IMG/VR virus record: IMGVR_UViG_3300022223_000002
Span: 1 to 38,205 of that record
Strand: one strand, 5' to 3'
Length of the DNA stretch: 38,205 nucleotides
Origin: a virus
The notes under the pieces are model-generated. The model made no database searches, was not told the DNA's origin, and worked only from the letters and a program-made list of their open reading frames with translations. Positions 1 to 8,827 of this stretch are shown here, piece after piece. The position numbers and the translations under genes were made by a program. Positions within the stretch are counted from its first letter, which is position 1, and the number at the start of each line of letters is the position of its first letter.

Positions 1-1593
1 CAAAGGGCTTTAATGAATTCCCTTGTTCAGGAATGCTATGAGTTTGTCGATCCCATGAATGCTCAAATTATCGGCAGATCACCGCAGGGGACGACATTCG
101 GTGAAAATTTGTATGATCCTACGGCGCAACAAAGTCTGGAAACTTTTGTCTCTGGCATGAATGCATATATCAGCCCGCCCGGTGAGGCTTGGATTGATGT
201 AAGTTCTGATGATCCACGTTTGGACAATGATTCCGAAGTTTCTGGTTTTTATGATTTCGTTACCAATCAATTTCAGGTTTATTTAGCTAGAAGCAATTTC
301 GATCTTGAGATTCAGCAGGTTTATTCATCTCTGGGAATATCGGGAAGGCCCGCAGTTTTCTGTTTTCCTAAAGGTTCCAACGGGATATTTTTCAAGAATT
401 ATCCTTATGCGGATACTTTTATTCAGGAAGGTCATGACGGGATAGTTGATAGTTTGTTTCGAAGGTTTAGATGGACGCCGAGACAAGCGCAGCAAAGATG
501 GGGTCCGGATAAGCTAAGCAAGCGATTGAATGAATTGGCTAAACATCCGGAAAGGGCGCATGAAGAAGTTGGATTCATTCATGCTGTCTACCCTCGAAAT
601 GATAGAGATATTACGCGCATCGATCGACTAAATAAGCCTATAGCAAGCGTCTATTATGAGTCAGACACGAAACATTTAATTGACGAAGGCGGTTTCGACG
701 AAACGCCGTTTGCCGCTCCCCGTTTTTATAAAGCTGATCATGAAGTAGAAGGGCGTAGCCCAACCATGAAAGCTTTGGCGTCTACAAGAATGCTTAATGC
801 TATGATGCTGACGATTATCAAGCGCGCTAATAGAGATAGTGACCCACCGCTTTTGCTCCCTGATGAGGATTTAATGACTCAAGATACCGGTGCGGGGTCA
901 AGGATTTATTATGCTCCAACCCGTTTAGGCGCTAAACCTGAATATCTTGTTGCGCAGAATCGTTATGACCTGACGGAGTGGGCCTACAAGGTTCATAGGG
1001 AAGCTATACAGCATTATTTCTTTAATGACTTTTTCGCCCTTATGCAAACCTTGAATCAGCAAACAACTAGAACTGCTTTTGAAATCAATCAGCGTTTAAA
1101 TGAAAAAGTTGACCTTTTAAGTCGTGTGAGAAGTCGAACAAAAGTTGAATTGCTGGATATTTTAATGTCTAGGGCTATAAATGTTCTTTATCGTCAAGGG
1201 GTTTTTGGGGAGGTCCCTAACTCCGTCAGGGAAAGTCCGGGATTTAAATTCGAGTACAGGGGCAGGCTTGCTATTCTGGCTAAAAGTCTTAAAGCAAGAA
1301 ATGTAATGAACTATATTCAAACTATAATTCCATTATCTGAAGCATTTCCGGGAATCAAGGATTATGTAGACGAAGATAAATTTAATTTACAATTGGCCGA
1401 TTTGTGGAATATAGGGGATATCCGGCGTTCTGATCGTGAAGTTTTAGAAATCAGGGTTCAAAGGAATGCCGTCCAATCGGCTCAAGTGGAAGCGGCTATC
1501 GCTAAAGACGCTACTGAATCATTAAAAAACCTGTCCGGTCCTGTTGATCCCTCCAGTCCCGTTGACAGTTTGGTAAATGAATTGGTTGCATAA
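1..1593 (+). CDS. Portal (head-to-tail connector) protein, 3' part
   Basis: This is the portal of a T7-type podovirus, the ring at the capsid vertex through which DNA is packaged and ejected and to which the adaptor binds. The frame is open from base 1 with no start codon in front of it. The missing 5' end is at 38019-38078, so the rejoined protein is 550 residues, normal for the family of bacteriophage head-to-tail connecting proteins. It sits directly downstream of the terminase genes and upstream of scaffold and capsid, as expected. The tail end is Ala/Ser/Pro rich and probably flexible. The ATG at base 13 is an internal Met, not the start. The family call rests on overall sequence character, length and gene order. 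Confidence 0.9.
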   Translation, partial: QRALMNSLVQECYEFVDPMNAQIIGRSPQGTTFGENLYDPTAQQSLETFVSGMNAYISPPGEAWIDVSSDDPRLDNDSEVSGFYDFVTNQFQVYLARSNFDLEIQQVYSSLGISGRPAVFCFPKGSNGIFFKNYPYADTFIQEGHDGIVDSLFRRFRWTPRQAQQRWGPDKLSKRLNELAKHPERAHEEVGFIHAVYPRNDRDITRIDRLNKPIASVYYESDTKHLIDEGGFDETPFAAPRFYKADHEVEGRSPTMKALASTRMLNAMMLTIIKRANRDSDPPLLLPDEDLMTQDTGAGSRIYYAPTRLGAKPEYLVAQNRYDLTEWAYKVHREAIQHYFFNDFFALMQTLNQQTTRTAFEINQRLNEKVDLLSRVRSRTKVELLDILMSRAINVLYRQGVFGEVPNSVRESPGFKFEYRGRLAILAKSLKARNVMNYIQTIIPLSEAFPGIKDYVDEDKFNLQLADLWNIGDIRRSDREVLEIRVQRNAVQSAQVEAAIAKDATESLKNLSGPVDPSSPVDSLVNELVA

Positions 1594-1608
1594 AGGAAAG
1601 GATTGAAT

Positions 1609-1800
1609 ATGGAAAAAAAAATAAAAGAAAACGAAGGTTTAGATTCCATTTTATTTAAAGCGACGGTGAAACATCTTGACAAAGGACACTTGGTTTCGTG
1701 TCTTTTAGGAGATAAAACCCTTTGCAAAGATGTCTCTGACGATATGCCCCAGGCAGATTTTTTAAAGAGATTGATCGGGAAGGCATTAAAGCGGCTTTGA
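1609..1800 (+). CDS. Small hypothetical protein after the portal
   Basis: A 63-residue, Lys-rich protein of unknown function. I chose ATG 1609 because a good ribosome-binding site (AAAGGAAAGGA) lies 7 bases upstream; a TTG at 1603 in the same frame is worse placed. The gene follows the portal by 15 bases, and its stop codon overlaps the start of the next gene by four bases, so it is co-translated with the head operon. There are no membrane segments or recognisable motifs. Several podoviruses have a small head-operon protein at this place, but I cannot assign a role. Confidence 0.7.
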   Translation: MEKKIKENEGLDSILFKATVKHLDKGHLVSCLLGDKTLCKDVSDDMPQADFLKRLIGKALKRL

Positions 1801-2156
1801 GCGATAACGGTACAATTCTTAAGTCAGCGAAAGGCGTTGTCGCTAAAATAATAAATCGGCTATATGGATTCAGGTTGTTCGCTGTCCGAAATGATTCCGT
1901 GCCGCTTGATCAAGTCAATTATTATTATCAGCGTGTTTTCAGCTTAGACAAAGATGATGTCTTTGTTGTTTTAGAAGATCTCGCAAGGTATACAGGGTTT
2001 CTAAAATGTAATAGAGATAATAACCCCGTTGAAGAAGGCAAAAGGCAGGTTTTTATTTATATCGTTTCGAAGATATCTAAAGAAAGGATGCAGGTTAATG
2101 CTGAAAGTGAACGGAAAAAGGGAAAAATGATAATCGGGGGCGTGAATATTGGATAA
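1797..2156 (+). CDS. Bbp19-like head-operon protein
   Basis: A 119-residue protein starting with TTG that overlaps the previous stop. The central part, residues 45-95, has the pattern seen in the small Bbp19-like family of Bordetella phage BPP-1 and relatives: an aromatic/Val-Leu helix (VFVVLEDLARYTGF), a polar loop with NPVEEGKR, then a hydrophobic helix FIYIVSKI. In these phages it lies between portal and scaffold, exactly as here. Its function is unknown; it is presumably a minor head or assembly protein. The assignment is by pattern and gene order, not by search. The end overlaps the scaffold start by eight bases. Confidence 0.65.
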   Translation: MSDNGTILKSAKGVVAKIINRLYGFRLFAVRNDSVPLDQVNYYYQRVFSLDKDDVFVVLEDLARYTGFLKCNRDNNPVEEGKRQVFIYIVSKISKERMQVNAESERKKGKMIIGGVNIG

Positions 2157-3129
2157 TCAATTATTTGATGAATTAATAGGGTCTGAAGGCGATAAAGGCG
2201 GTCAACAAGGCGATGGCGGTCAACAAGGCGAGGGCGGACAACAAGGCGATGGCGGTCAACAAGGCGAGGGCGGACAACAAGGCGATGGCGGTCAACAAGG
2301 CGATGGCGGACAACAAGGCGAGGGCGGTCAACAAGGTCATGGTTTTATTGATAATGACTTGGCTTTCTCTTCAGACTGGATTGATTCCCTTGTTTCTAAA
2401 TACCCTGAAAATGATCCTCTTCGTCAGTTGATTAAAGGGGATAAAGCATTGTCTAGGATCAAATCATTTCCTGATCTCGTCAAAGGATTCGTCAATTCTC
2501 AGCACTTAATAGGCGCGGATAAAATCCCTAAGCCTAAAGACAACGCCACATTTGAGGAACTTGACTCTTTTTATCGCACGGTTGGAAAGCCCGAAACGGC
2601 TGATTTGTACGAATTTAAAACAGATAACATGCCGGAATTTGATGAAACCGGTCAAAAGGAATTTAAAGAATTCGCCTACAAGAATCATCTAACTAATCAA
2701 CAAGCTACGGCAGGTTTGGAGTATATAGCGGATCTGGCGATGAAAGCGAAACAAAGAGAGTCGGAAAAGAACAAGTATGAGCGAAGTTTAACTATTGAGG
2801 CATTGAGTAAAGAGTGGGGACCAAGGTATGAGGAAAAGCTTAGTCATATAAATAATTTGTTGTCAAATGCCAATATCGCAAAATGTATAAATGGGAATCC
2901 ATTAGTCCGTAATGCTGATTTTTTGAGGGGGTTGGATTGGATAGCCAACCATTTCAGGGAAGATAACGAAATAATAGGGGATAATCAGTCAATGTCTTTT
3001 GCTGACGTTGAGGCTCAAATTGAGGCTACTAAAAATAACCTTGACCATCCATGGCATAAAGGCGACAAGCAGGCTGCTAAAATGATGGATCATCTTTATG
3101 AATTGAAACATAAAATGTCAAGAAAGTAA
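2149..3129 (+). CDS. Capsid scaffolding protein with Gly-Gln repeat N-terminus
   Basis: Scaffolds direct capsid assembly and are lost before DNA fills the head. This 326-residue acidic, helical protein lies directly upstream of the major capsid gene, as T7 gp9 does. Its body contains a run resembling many podovirus scaffolds: a short helix (SFPDLVKGFVNSQHLIG), then a K-P-K-rich segment, then TADLYEF. The TTG start at 2149 is supported by a GGGGG ribosome site 8 bases upstream; there is no nearby ATG. Residues 17-64 are eight near-identical hexapeptides (G-G-Q-Q-G-D/E), encoded by an 18-bp tandem repeat. This tail is unusual for a scaffold and is probably an unstructured acidic spacer. Confidence 0.8.
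   Translation: MDNQLFDELIGSEGDKGGQQGDGGQQGEGGQQGDGGQQGEGGQQGDGGQQGDGGQQGEGGQQGHGFIDNDLAFSSDWIDSLVSKYPENDPLRQLIKGDKALSRIKSFPDLVKGFVNSQHLIGADKIPKPKDNATFEELDSFYRTVGKPETADLYEFKTDNMPEFDETGQKEFKEFAYKNHLTNQQATAGLEYIADLAMKAKQRESEKNKYERSLTIEALSKEWGPRYEEKLSHINNLLSNANIAKCINGNPLVRNADFLRGLDWIANHFREDNEIIGDNQSMSFADVEAQIEATKNNLDHPWHKGDKQAAKMMDHLYELKHKMSRK
2197..2340 (+). repeat. 18-bp tandem repeat (8 copies) inside the scaffold gene
   Basis: Eight head-to-tail copies of an 18-base unit, GGCGGTCAACAAGGCGAT, with variation mostly at two positions (GGT/GGA and GAT/GAG). The frame is kept, and the alternation gives Asp or Glu in each hexapeptide. The last copy diverges (GGTCAT). Such a tract can change copy number by slippage without breaking the frame. 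Confidence 0.95.
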
Positions 3130-3309
3130 TTGGACAAAATTGTCATAAGATAATAAAATATCAGCATAGTTTGCCTTAATTGCGTGAGGTAACCAGTTTT
3201 TTTAACTGCTCTTTCGCGTGGTTAATAGATCCGTTTGGCGGGCAACCTTTGATCAAGGGCATGGTTTTTTTTCTCTCAAAAAGCTTTTGAAATATAAGGA
3301 TTTATCGCC
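3130..3309 (+). promoter_or_regulatory. Leader between scaffold and capsid genes
   Basis: This 180-base gap is the longest in the virion operon. It contains a small dyad, CAGTT-6 bases-AACTG near 3195, T-rich runs and a ribosome-binding site (AAGGA) 8 bases before the capsid ATG. A dedicated capsid promoter or an RNA processing site is plausible here, as extra capsid mRNA is usually needed. I see no convincing -35/-10 pair and no open frame of note. Confidence 0.35.
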
Positions 3310-4248
3310 ATGTCTGAAACAGCTCTGGACATTAAAGGGCATCATGTTGACATGTTTTCAGACCTCACGGTGCTGAGGTCGCAACAGTTGACGGATAATC
3401 TTAGAAAATCAGTAACGATTGAAGATGATATTATTGGTCGGGCGCATTATTTTGATCAGGTCGGAAAAACGGAAACCCGTGACCGGACTAATTTAAGGTA
3501 TCCACCTTCACCGCATCAAGAAGTGGGCCACTTCCGGCGCAAAATCGTCCCTATGACAAAGGATTGGGGGCATGCTATTGACCGTAACGATCGTCTTAAG
3601 ATGTTTACGCAACTTGACGGTAAATATGTTCAAGCCGCCGCAGGCGCTTTTGCGCGAGATTATTGCACGGAAATACTACGGGCCGCAGGCGCTGATGCTA
3701 TTGTTGAAAATGAGGAAGGGACTACAAGTTCTGTTCCTTTACCGTCAACAAGCAAAATTGGCATTCAGGTAGGTTCGAGCGGTCCGGCTGATGTTAATAT
3801 GAATGTTGAAAAGGCGCGGCGCGCTAAGTCTCGTATTCTTTCTAATGACGTTGATGTCGGTATTGAGCAAATTTGGGGGATTATGCCTCCTGATGCTCTC
3901 TACATAGGCTTGATGAGTCAAACGGAATTTACAAGTCAAGATTTTAACGTTATAAAACCGCTAGCCGGTTTAGGTGGTTTTGAGATTCTACAGTGGATGG
4001 GCGTAAACTGGATTTTATCCAATCGTTGTCCCGGAACTGAGAACGATAGGAAATGTTATATGTGGGCACAATCCGGAGTGGCTTTGGGTATCTGGCGCGA
4101 AGTAACGGTAATGGGCGGCAAACGTCCTGATTTGTGTTTTGCTGATTATCTCTATGCTGATACCGAATTTAAGGCGATTCGCCTTGAGGAGGAGAAGGTT
4201 GTCGAGATTTCTATAGAACAAACCGTCAGCGCTACAACCAACCCGTAA
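3310..4248 (+). CDS. Major capsid protein
   Basis: A 312-residue shell protein placed directly after the scaffold. The sequence has the features of the podoviral capsid family found in BPP-1-like and marine podoviruses (HK97 fold by family knowledge): an N-terminal segment with many contacts for the LRSQQLTDNLRKSV helix, the motif GHFRRKIVPMTKDWGHAIDR, and a C-terminal part with NWILSNRCPG and a charged EEEKVVEI end. It has no signal peptide or cleavage motif. The ATG has an AAGGA site 8 bases upstream. Next to the decoration-like and adaptor genes, the call is secure even though no database was used. Confidence 0.88.
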   Translation: MSETALDIKGHHVDMFSDLTVLRSQQLTDNLRKSVTIEDDIIGRAHYFDQVGKTETRDRTNLRYPPSPHQEVGHFRRKIVPMTKDWGHAIDRNDRLKMFTQLDGKYVQAAAGAFARDYCTEILRAAGADAIVENEEGTTSSVPLPSTSKIGIQVGSSGPADVNMNVEKARRAKSRILSNDVDVGIEQIWGIMPPDALYIGLMSQTEFTSQDFNVIKPLAGLGGFEILQWMGVNWILSNRCPGTENDRKCYMWAQSGVALGIWREVTVMGGKRPDLCFADYLYADTEFKAIRLEEEKVVEISIEQTVSATTNP

Positions 4249-4275
4249 ATTTTCAGAGAATAGGAGATTTTTTAA

Positions 4276-5013
4276 ATGTCTGAATTAATAAGAGAAATCT
4301 TGCGGTTTCCAGAGGGTGTCATTCATTCGTTGCGTACCTCTGGCGCTGACCAGCTTTATGCGGTAGGGCAGAAAGGGCGGGATAGATTCGGGAATTCGTT
4401 TAAATATTGCAAGGCTGGTGCCGCTGCAATTTTCAAGGGACAAATGATGCAAGCGCAGGTGCCGGTGGCTGATCATACGAATATTGCCTTGGGTGGCGCT
4501 GCTGTTGTCGGTAGTGATGAAATCCAGTTTGTTACGGCGTTAGGTACTGCTTTGACTGCTGATCAGTACAAAGGCGGCATTATTCATGTGAATGATGCTG
4601 TTGGTGAGGGCAATTGGTATATAATTAAATCACATGATGCCACCACCACGCCGCTAGTCAAACTAGAGGAGCGTATTGTTGAGGCTTTGGACGCAACCAG
4701 CGAATTGACCTTTACTGCAAATCCGGCGAATGGAATCGTTGTAACTCCTGCGAATCCAACCGCAATGCCCGTGGGTGTCGCTATGTCGGATATCGCCGCA
4801 AACGAATTCGGCTGGGTACAGACGTGGGGCCTTGTAGCTTTCTTGGTTGATACGGGAGATACCATTGTCGCCGGTGATATCGTTGGTACTGCCGGTACTG
4901 CGGCTGATGCTGGCGCGGTCGGTGTTGCTGCGGCCACTTCTAATTGGGGTTGGGCTGCGGTGGCTAATGCCGCGACTGAATATGCTTCGATAATGCTAAC
5001 CATAGAATATTAA
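4276..5013 (+). CDS. Putative capsid decoration / head-associated protein
   Basis: A 245-residue protein with a strong AGGAGA ribosome site, 27 bases after the capsid gene. It is rich in Ala, Gly, Val and Thr with a beta-strand pattern. The C-terminal half carries the arrangement seen in phage decoration and capsid-stabilising proteins: GWVQTWGLVAFLVDTGDTI followed by AGDIVGTAG, which resembles a small beta-tulip or biotinyl-like repeat. The position between capsid and adaptor fits a head surface or head-closure role. The exact family is not certain. A hairpin at 5032-5054 follows it. Confidence 0.6.
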   Translation: MSELIREILRFPEGVIHSLRTSGADQLYAVGQKGRDRFGNSFKYCKAGAAAIFKGQMMQAQVPVADHTNIALGGAAVVGSDEIQFVTALGTALTADQYKGGIIHVNDAVGEGNWYIIKSHDATTTPLVKLEERIVEALDATSELTFTANPANGIVVTPANPTAMPVGVAMSDIAANEFGWVQTWGLVAFLVDTGDTIVAGDIVGTAGTAADAGAVGVAAATSNWGWAAVANAATEYASIMLTIEY

Positions 5014-5031
5014 AAATATGATTTAACGGCA

Positions 5032-5054
5032 AGTCCCGGATATTGTCCGGGACT
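5032..5054 (+). terminator. Hairpin between head and tail genes
   Basis: A perfect 9-bp stem (AGTCCCGGA / TCCGGGACT) with a 5-base loop, followed by GCTGTTTTA. The U-tract is short, so this could be a partial intrinsic terminator or an mRNA processing/stability hairpin that lowers tail gene expression relative to head genes. Confidence 0.55.
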
Positions 5055-5072
5055 GCTGTTTTAGGGTTACCT

Positions 5073-5711
5073 ATGGATAAAATTACGATTTGCAATATGG
5101 CCTTAAGATTGTTGGGGGAACCTTCTATAGCCACTCTGGATATCGATAACAACAAAGATCCTACATCTAAAAAAAGTATTCGTAACTGTAATCTTTTTTT
5201 TGATTGCTCACTTGATTTAATTATCAAAAGCTATCGCTGGAAATTTGCGATAAAACGGGCTACGCTGGTTCGGGATACGGTCAATCCTGAATTTGAATGG
5301 GCTTACCAATACCATTTACCCCATGATTGCCTACGCGTTCTTGAAATGCATTGTTATGATATTCCATGGGAGATTGAAGGCCGTCACCTTCTTACCGATT
5401 ACGGAGAGGCCAAGATAAAATATCTCAAGGAAATAACAAACTTGGGAGAAATGGACGTTTATGCGGTAAAGGCGCTTTCTTATGAGCTTGCGGCATCTAT
5501 GGCGGTTTCTCTTCGTGGCGCTAAGGGGCCGCCGGAGGCTGACCGGCTAAAAAAAACATTGATACAACAAATTATTCCAGAAGCCCGTCAGAATCATAGC
5601 CTTGAAAGCAATAAACATGATGTCTATCGAGAAAATGCCGGAGAATGGGTAAGGTCTCGTTTTAGGGGCAGGGATTTTCATTCACGCGTGATTGCCGCTC
5701 CTGTTATCTGA
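5073..5711 (+). CDS. Tail adaptor, T7 gp11-like (tail tubular protein A)
   Basis: A 212-residue head-to-tail adaptor that would form the ring joining portal and nozzle. The N-terminus has the family pattern: ICNMALRLLGE, then an Ile-Leu-Asp-rich turn, then SLDLIIKSYRWKFAIKRATL, matching the usual 'n-A-L-x-x-x-G ... W-x-F-A-x-x-R-a-x-L' signature. I placed the start at ATG 5073, with TTTAGGG 8 bases upstream, rather than at an upstream TTG that would lie inside the preceding hairpin region. Its stop overlaps the nozzle ATG (TGATG), so the two are translationally coupled. Confidence 0.88.
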   Translation: MDKITICNMALRLLGEPSIATLDIDNNKDPTSKKSIRNCNLFFDCSLDLIIKSYRWKFAIKRATLVRDTVNPEFEWAYQYHLPHDCLRVLEMHCYDIPWEIEGRHLLTDYGEAKIKYLKEITNLGEMDVYAVKALSYELAASMAVSLRGAKGPPEADRLKKTLIQQIIPEARQNHSLESNKHDVYRENAGEWVRSRFRGRDFHSRVIAAPVI

Positions 5712-8700
5712 TGCCTAAAAAAACATTATTTTCTTTTGGTAGCGGTGAAGTTACTCCAAGGCTTTTAGGCAGGGTGGATTTTGACCGGTATTTCAATGCC
5801 TGCCAATCTCTTGTCAATTATTTTCTTTATGTTACAGGTGATATTGAATTTAGAGCCGGAACGCAATTAGTCGATAAGGTTGATCCTCAATCAAGCAGGT
5901 CCAGACTTATAGCTTTTGTCTTCAATGTCGATATTGCTTATGTTCTGGAATTCAGTGATTTCGTAATCAGGCTTTACAGAGATGGCGCGTCTCTTAATTA
6001 CGATATCGTATCCCCTTACAGTGATGTTGACCTAAATTCCATAAAATACGCTCAATCTGCGGATGTTATGTATCTTGTGGACGGGATTGGTCCTCCACAG
6101 AAATTGATCCGTCTCGGTGATACCGATTGGACAATTTCTGAACCTGAATTTAAAAACGGTCCCTTTCTGACTGCCAACCTCGATGAATCGTTAAGTTTGA
6201 ATCCTTCTTATCCGTCGTGGGTGGATGCAACGGCATACAAGAAGAATGATATTGTTAACGTAGCAAGTACGGCCATTAATCCTCCGAGTTATTCCACGCA
6301 GAACATTGACAACGCCGCTGCGGTCAATGTCGGCGGCGGGCTGGTTGATATACCGGTTACCGGCCATGGATATTCAGTGGGAATGGCCGTTGAAATTGAA
6401 TTTTCGGTTTCATATGACGGCAATTTTATTGTTCAGGCTGGAACCACGTCGAATTTTATCCGTATTTCGTCAGTATTTACGGCTGAATTTTTTGCCGGGA
6501 CTGAAACTGTAAGAAGAAAGGCTATTCCGGTTGATAAAGGAGCCGGTCTAGTGGGTATCCCTACCAACCCGAATTCTATTGCAATCAATTCCTTTGTTAT
6601 TTTATCCGGTTTTGTCGGGTATAATGCGACTTATACGGTCCACAATTCAAGTACGACTGATGAAATTGTCATTGAGGCGCCCTATGTGGCCGAATATTTT
6701 ACGGGAAGTGAAGTCGTTACGGAATCCATTTTTTATAAATCTTTAACAGATCATACGAGCGGCGGGGGGAATCCGACTCCTCCGGGCAACACTACGGATT
6801 GGACAAAAGCCTTGACCTTTTCGGGTTCAAATCTTGTTATTAATTCTTCTAAAGCCTTTTTTGATATCGGTCATGTCGGCGCATTGTTTAAATTGGTTCA
6901 TCCTAGAATTGATTCCGGTATTCAAGGGAGCTTTACCGCTATAGGGGTCAGTGAATGGATAAGGGTTAGTAAGGGTACGGATTGGAGTTTTATTACCTCA
7001 TCCGTATGGGGCGGGGTCGTTGAACTTCAAAGGTCATACAATGATGGCGCATCGCATGAAATTGTAAAAATTTATAGATCAGAAGGCGCTGCCAACGCCA
7101 GAAACGTTTCCGTTACGGGAACTGAACTGGAAGATAACGCATTATATCGCGTTGCCTTGACTCAATATTTTATTGGGACAATCAGCTATGATTTCAACGT
7201 TGATGATTTCGAAACAGAGGGGATTGTAAAAATAACGGAATTCGTTAGTGATGTACAGGTCAAGGCGGAAGTAAAAACCGCTTTAGGGAATGTGATTGCC
7301 ACGGTTGATTGGTGCGAGGGCGCATGGAGTAAATTTCGCGGGTTCCCGCGTGCCATTACTTTTTATGACAATATGTTGGTTTTTGCCGGGTCTGATCATC
7401 TTGACACAACTATCTGGACAAGTAACCGGAATGATTTTGAAGATTTTCAAACCGGTACTTTGGCGAATCAATCGATTGTCCGCAGGCTGGATGGTGACTT
7501 GATCAACCGCATTGAATGGCTCGCAAGCGGTGAAGATTTAATAATTGGCACCAGTGGCGGGATATGGCGTATGGGGGCCAGTGATAGAAGGGAAATAATG
7601 TCTCCCGTCAATGTCACTCATCGACGTCAAAACAATCTTGGTTCAAGCAGCGCTCAAGGCATCGAGGTAAATAATAGTTTCCTTTATGTTTCAAGAAACG
7701 GTAACAAGATCAATGAGTTAATTTATGATTCAGCCAGTGAGGGTTATGTTGCCGGGGATCTCAACAGGATAAGTGAACATTTAACGGCAGATACTTCCAT
7801 TGTAGAAATTATCTATTCCGAAAAACCCGAACAAGTGATATATTGTCGTCTTGATAATGGCAAAGTCCTTTTGTGTTTCTATCGGAGGGAAGAAAAATTT
7901 GTCGCATGGTCGAGATTTGAAACGGCTGGAAAAATCCTTTCTATGACCGTTGTTCCTATGGGGCGCGAGGATGAGGTATGGTTTATCGCCGATAGAAGCA
8001 ACGGCGTAAGTCAGGCCTGTATTGAGCGGAAAAAATTTCAATCCATTGATTCCGTTACTGACAATATGTATTGGTTTTTGGATTCCGCGCTTGATTTCAA
8101 TGGTTTGAAAGGAATCGAGATCGTTGATATTTCAAGGTCTTTTCCTTGTGAGGTTTTTACGGATATTAATCACGGTCTGTCAAGCAATGATAAGATTAGA
8201 ATATCCGGCGTCAATGGTATGGTTGAAGTCAATGGAACTTATCAGATAAATGTGAGCTCGCCTAAGTCTTTTGAATTATTTCATCATGAAAGCGGCGCTA
8301 TGATCAGTTCTATAAGCTTTTCAGAATATACTGATTCCGGAGAAGTTGAGGTGGTTATCAAAACTATAACGAATCTCAATCATTTAGAAGGGCAGATTGT
8401 CAGTTGCATAGTTGATGGCAGGATTGAAGAAAACAAGATGGTCCAGTCAGGCGTGATAAATCTTGACGGTTATGGGAATAAAATAATTGCCGGTTTGCCC
8501 TATTCCGGAACGGTCAGGACAATGCCTGTCGATTTTCAAGGGGGGCCGCTTCTCGGGCAGTTGTCAAGGATTAGTCGAGCCTCTTTTGTGGTTAGAAAAA
8601 CAGGGGCGTTGTATGTGTGGAATCAGCAGGGGTTTTTTGAGGAAATCAACTTTTATGATCAAGATATAGTTATGGACGAACCGCAAAGCCTGTTTCACGG

Positions 8701-8827
8701 AAATATCGTTTATAATTTCGATGAGGGGTTTCGGTATTCCGTATCAATAGAGCTATCACAGCGGAAACCACTCCCGCAAAACATTCTGGCGATAGCTGTT
8801 GAAGTCGAAATGGGAGAATATAACTAA
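5711..8827 (+). CDS. Tail nozzle, T7 gp12-like (tail tubular protein B), with FCCH-like inserts
   Basis: A 1038-residue nozzle forming the distal tail tube. The N-terminus (SFGSGEVTPRLLGRVDFDRYFNA) and the central blocks TFYDNMLVFAGS, TIWTSNRNDFEDF and GTSGGIWRMG are classic for this family. It is longer than T7 gp12 (794 residues) because of inserts. Residues about 198-271 and 275-345 are two related beta modules of the type H-G-Y-x-x-G ... Y-x-G-x-F/Y-x-V, and residues about 805-880 form another (NHGLSSNDKIRISGVNG), resembling the FCCH domain fold known from E1 enzymes and many phage tail proteins. The first module is nearly identical in DNA to one in the tail fibre. The start overlaps the adaptor stop. 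Confidence 0.9.
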   Translation: MPKKTLFSFGSGEVTPRLLGRVDFDRYFNACQSLVNYFLYVTGDIEFRAGTQLVDKVDPQSSRSRLIAFVFNVDIAYVLEFSDFVIRLYRDGASLNYDIVSPYSDVDLNSIKYAQSADVMYLVDGIGPPQKLIRLGDTDWTISEPEFKNGPFLTANLDESLSLNPSYPSWVDATAYKKNDIVNVASTAINPPSYSTQNIDNAAAVNVGGGLVDIPVTGHGYSVGMAVEIEFSVSYDGNFIVQAGTTSNFIRISSVFTAEFFAGTETVRRKAIPVDKGAGLVGIPTNPNSIAINSFVILSGFVGYNATYTVHNSSTTDEIVIEAPYVAEYFTGSEVVTESIFYKSLTDHTSGGGNPTPPGNTTDWTKALTFSGSNLVINSSKAFFDIGHVGALFKLVHPRIDSGIQGSFTAIGVSEWIRVSKGTDWSFITSSVWGGVVELQRSYNDGASHEIVKIYRSEGAANARNVSVTGTELEDNALYRVALTQYFIGTISYDFNVDDFETEGIVKITEFVSDVQVKAEVKTALGNVIATVDWCEGAWSKFRGFPRAITFYDNMLVFAGSDHLDTTIWTSNRNDFEDFQTGTLANQSIVRRLDGDLINRIEWLASGEDLIIGTSGGIWRMGASDRREIMSPVNVTHRRQNNLGSSSAQGIEVNNSFLYVSRNGNKINELIYDSASEGYVAGDLNRISEHLTADTSIVEIIYSEKPEQVIYCRLDNGKVLLCFYRREEKFVAWSRFETAGKILSMTVVPMGREDEVWFIADRSNGVSQACIERKKFQSIDSVTDNMYWFLDSALDFNGLKGIEIVDISRSFPCEVFTDINHGLSSNDKIRISGVNGMVEVNGTYQINVSSPKSFELFHHESGAMISSISFSEYTDSGEVEVVIKTITNLNHLEGQIVSCIVDGRIEENKMVQSGVINLDGYGNKIIAGLPYSGTVRTMPVDFQGGPLLGQLSRISRASFVVRKTGALYVWNQQGFFEEINFYDQDIVMDEPQSLFHGNIVYNFDEGFRYSVSIELSQRKPLPQNILAIAVEVEMGEYN
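6308..6373 (+). repeat. 66-bp segment shared with the tail fibre gene
   Basis: This stretch matches 20096-20161 at 60 of 66 bases in the same orientation and frame, including a 29-base identical core (6332-6360 and 20120-20148). It encodes the front of an FCCH-like beta module in the nozzle. The DNA identity is higher than the identity of the rest of the module, which points to recent copying or gene conversion. Confidence 0.9.

Noticed and set aside
13-1593. ATG at 13 as portal start
   Set aside because: The frame is open upstream to base 1 and continues at the contig end, where ATG 38019 overlaps the previous stop; 13 is an internal Met.
2213-2431. Alternative frame over the scaffold repeat
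   Set aside because: It exists only because the 18-base repeat is open in more than one frame.
4584-5003. Long antisense frame over the decoration gene
   Set aside because: It is a shadow of a GC-biased Ala/Val-rich gene with no ribosome site.
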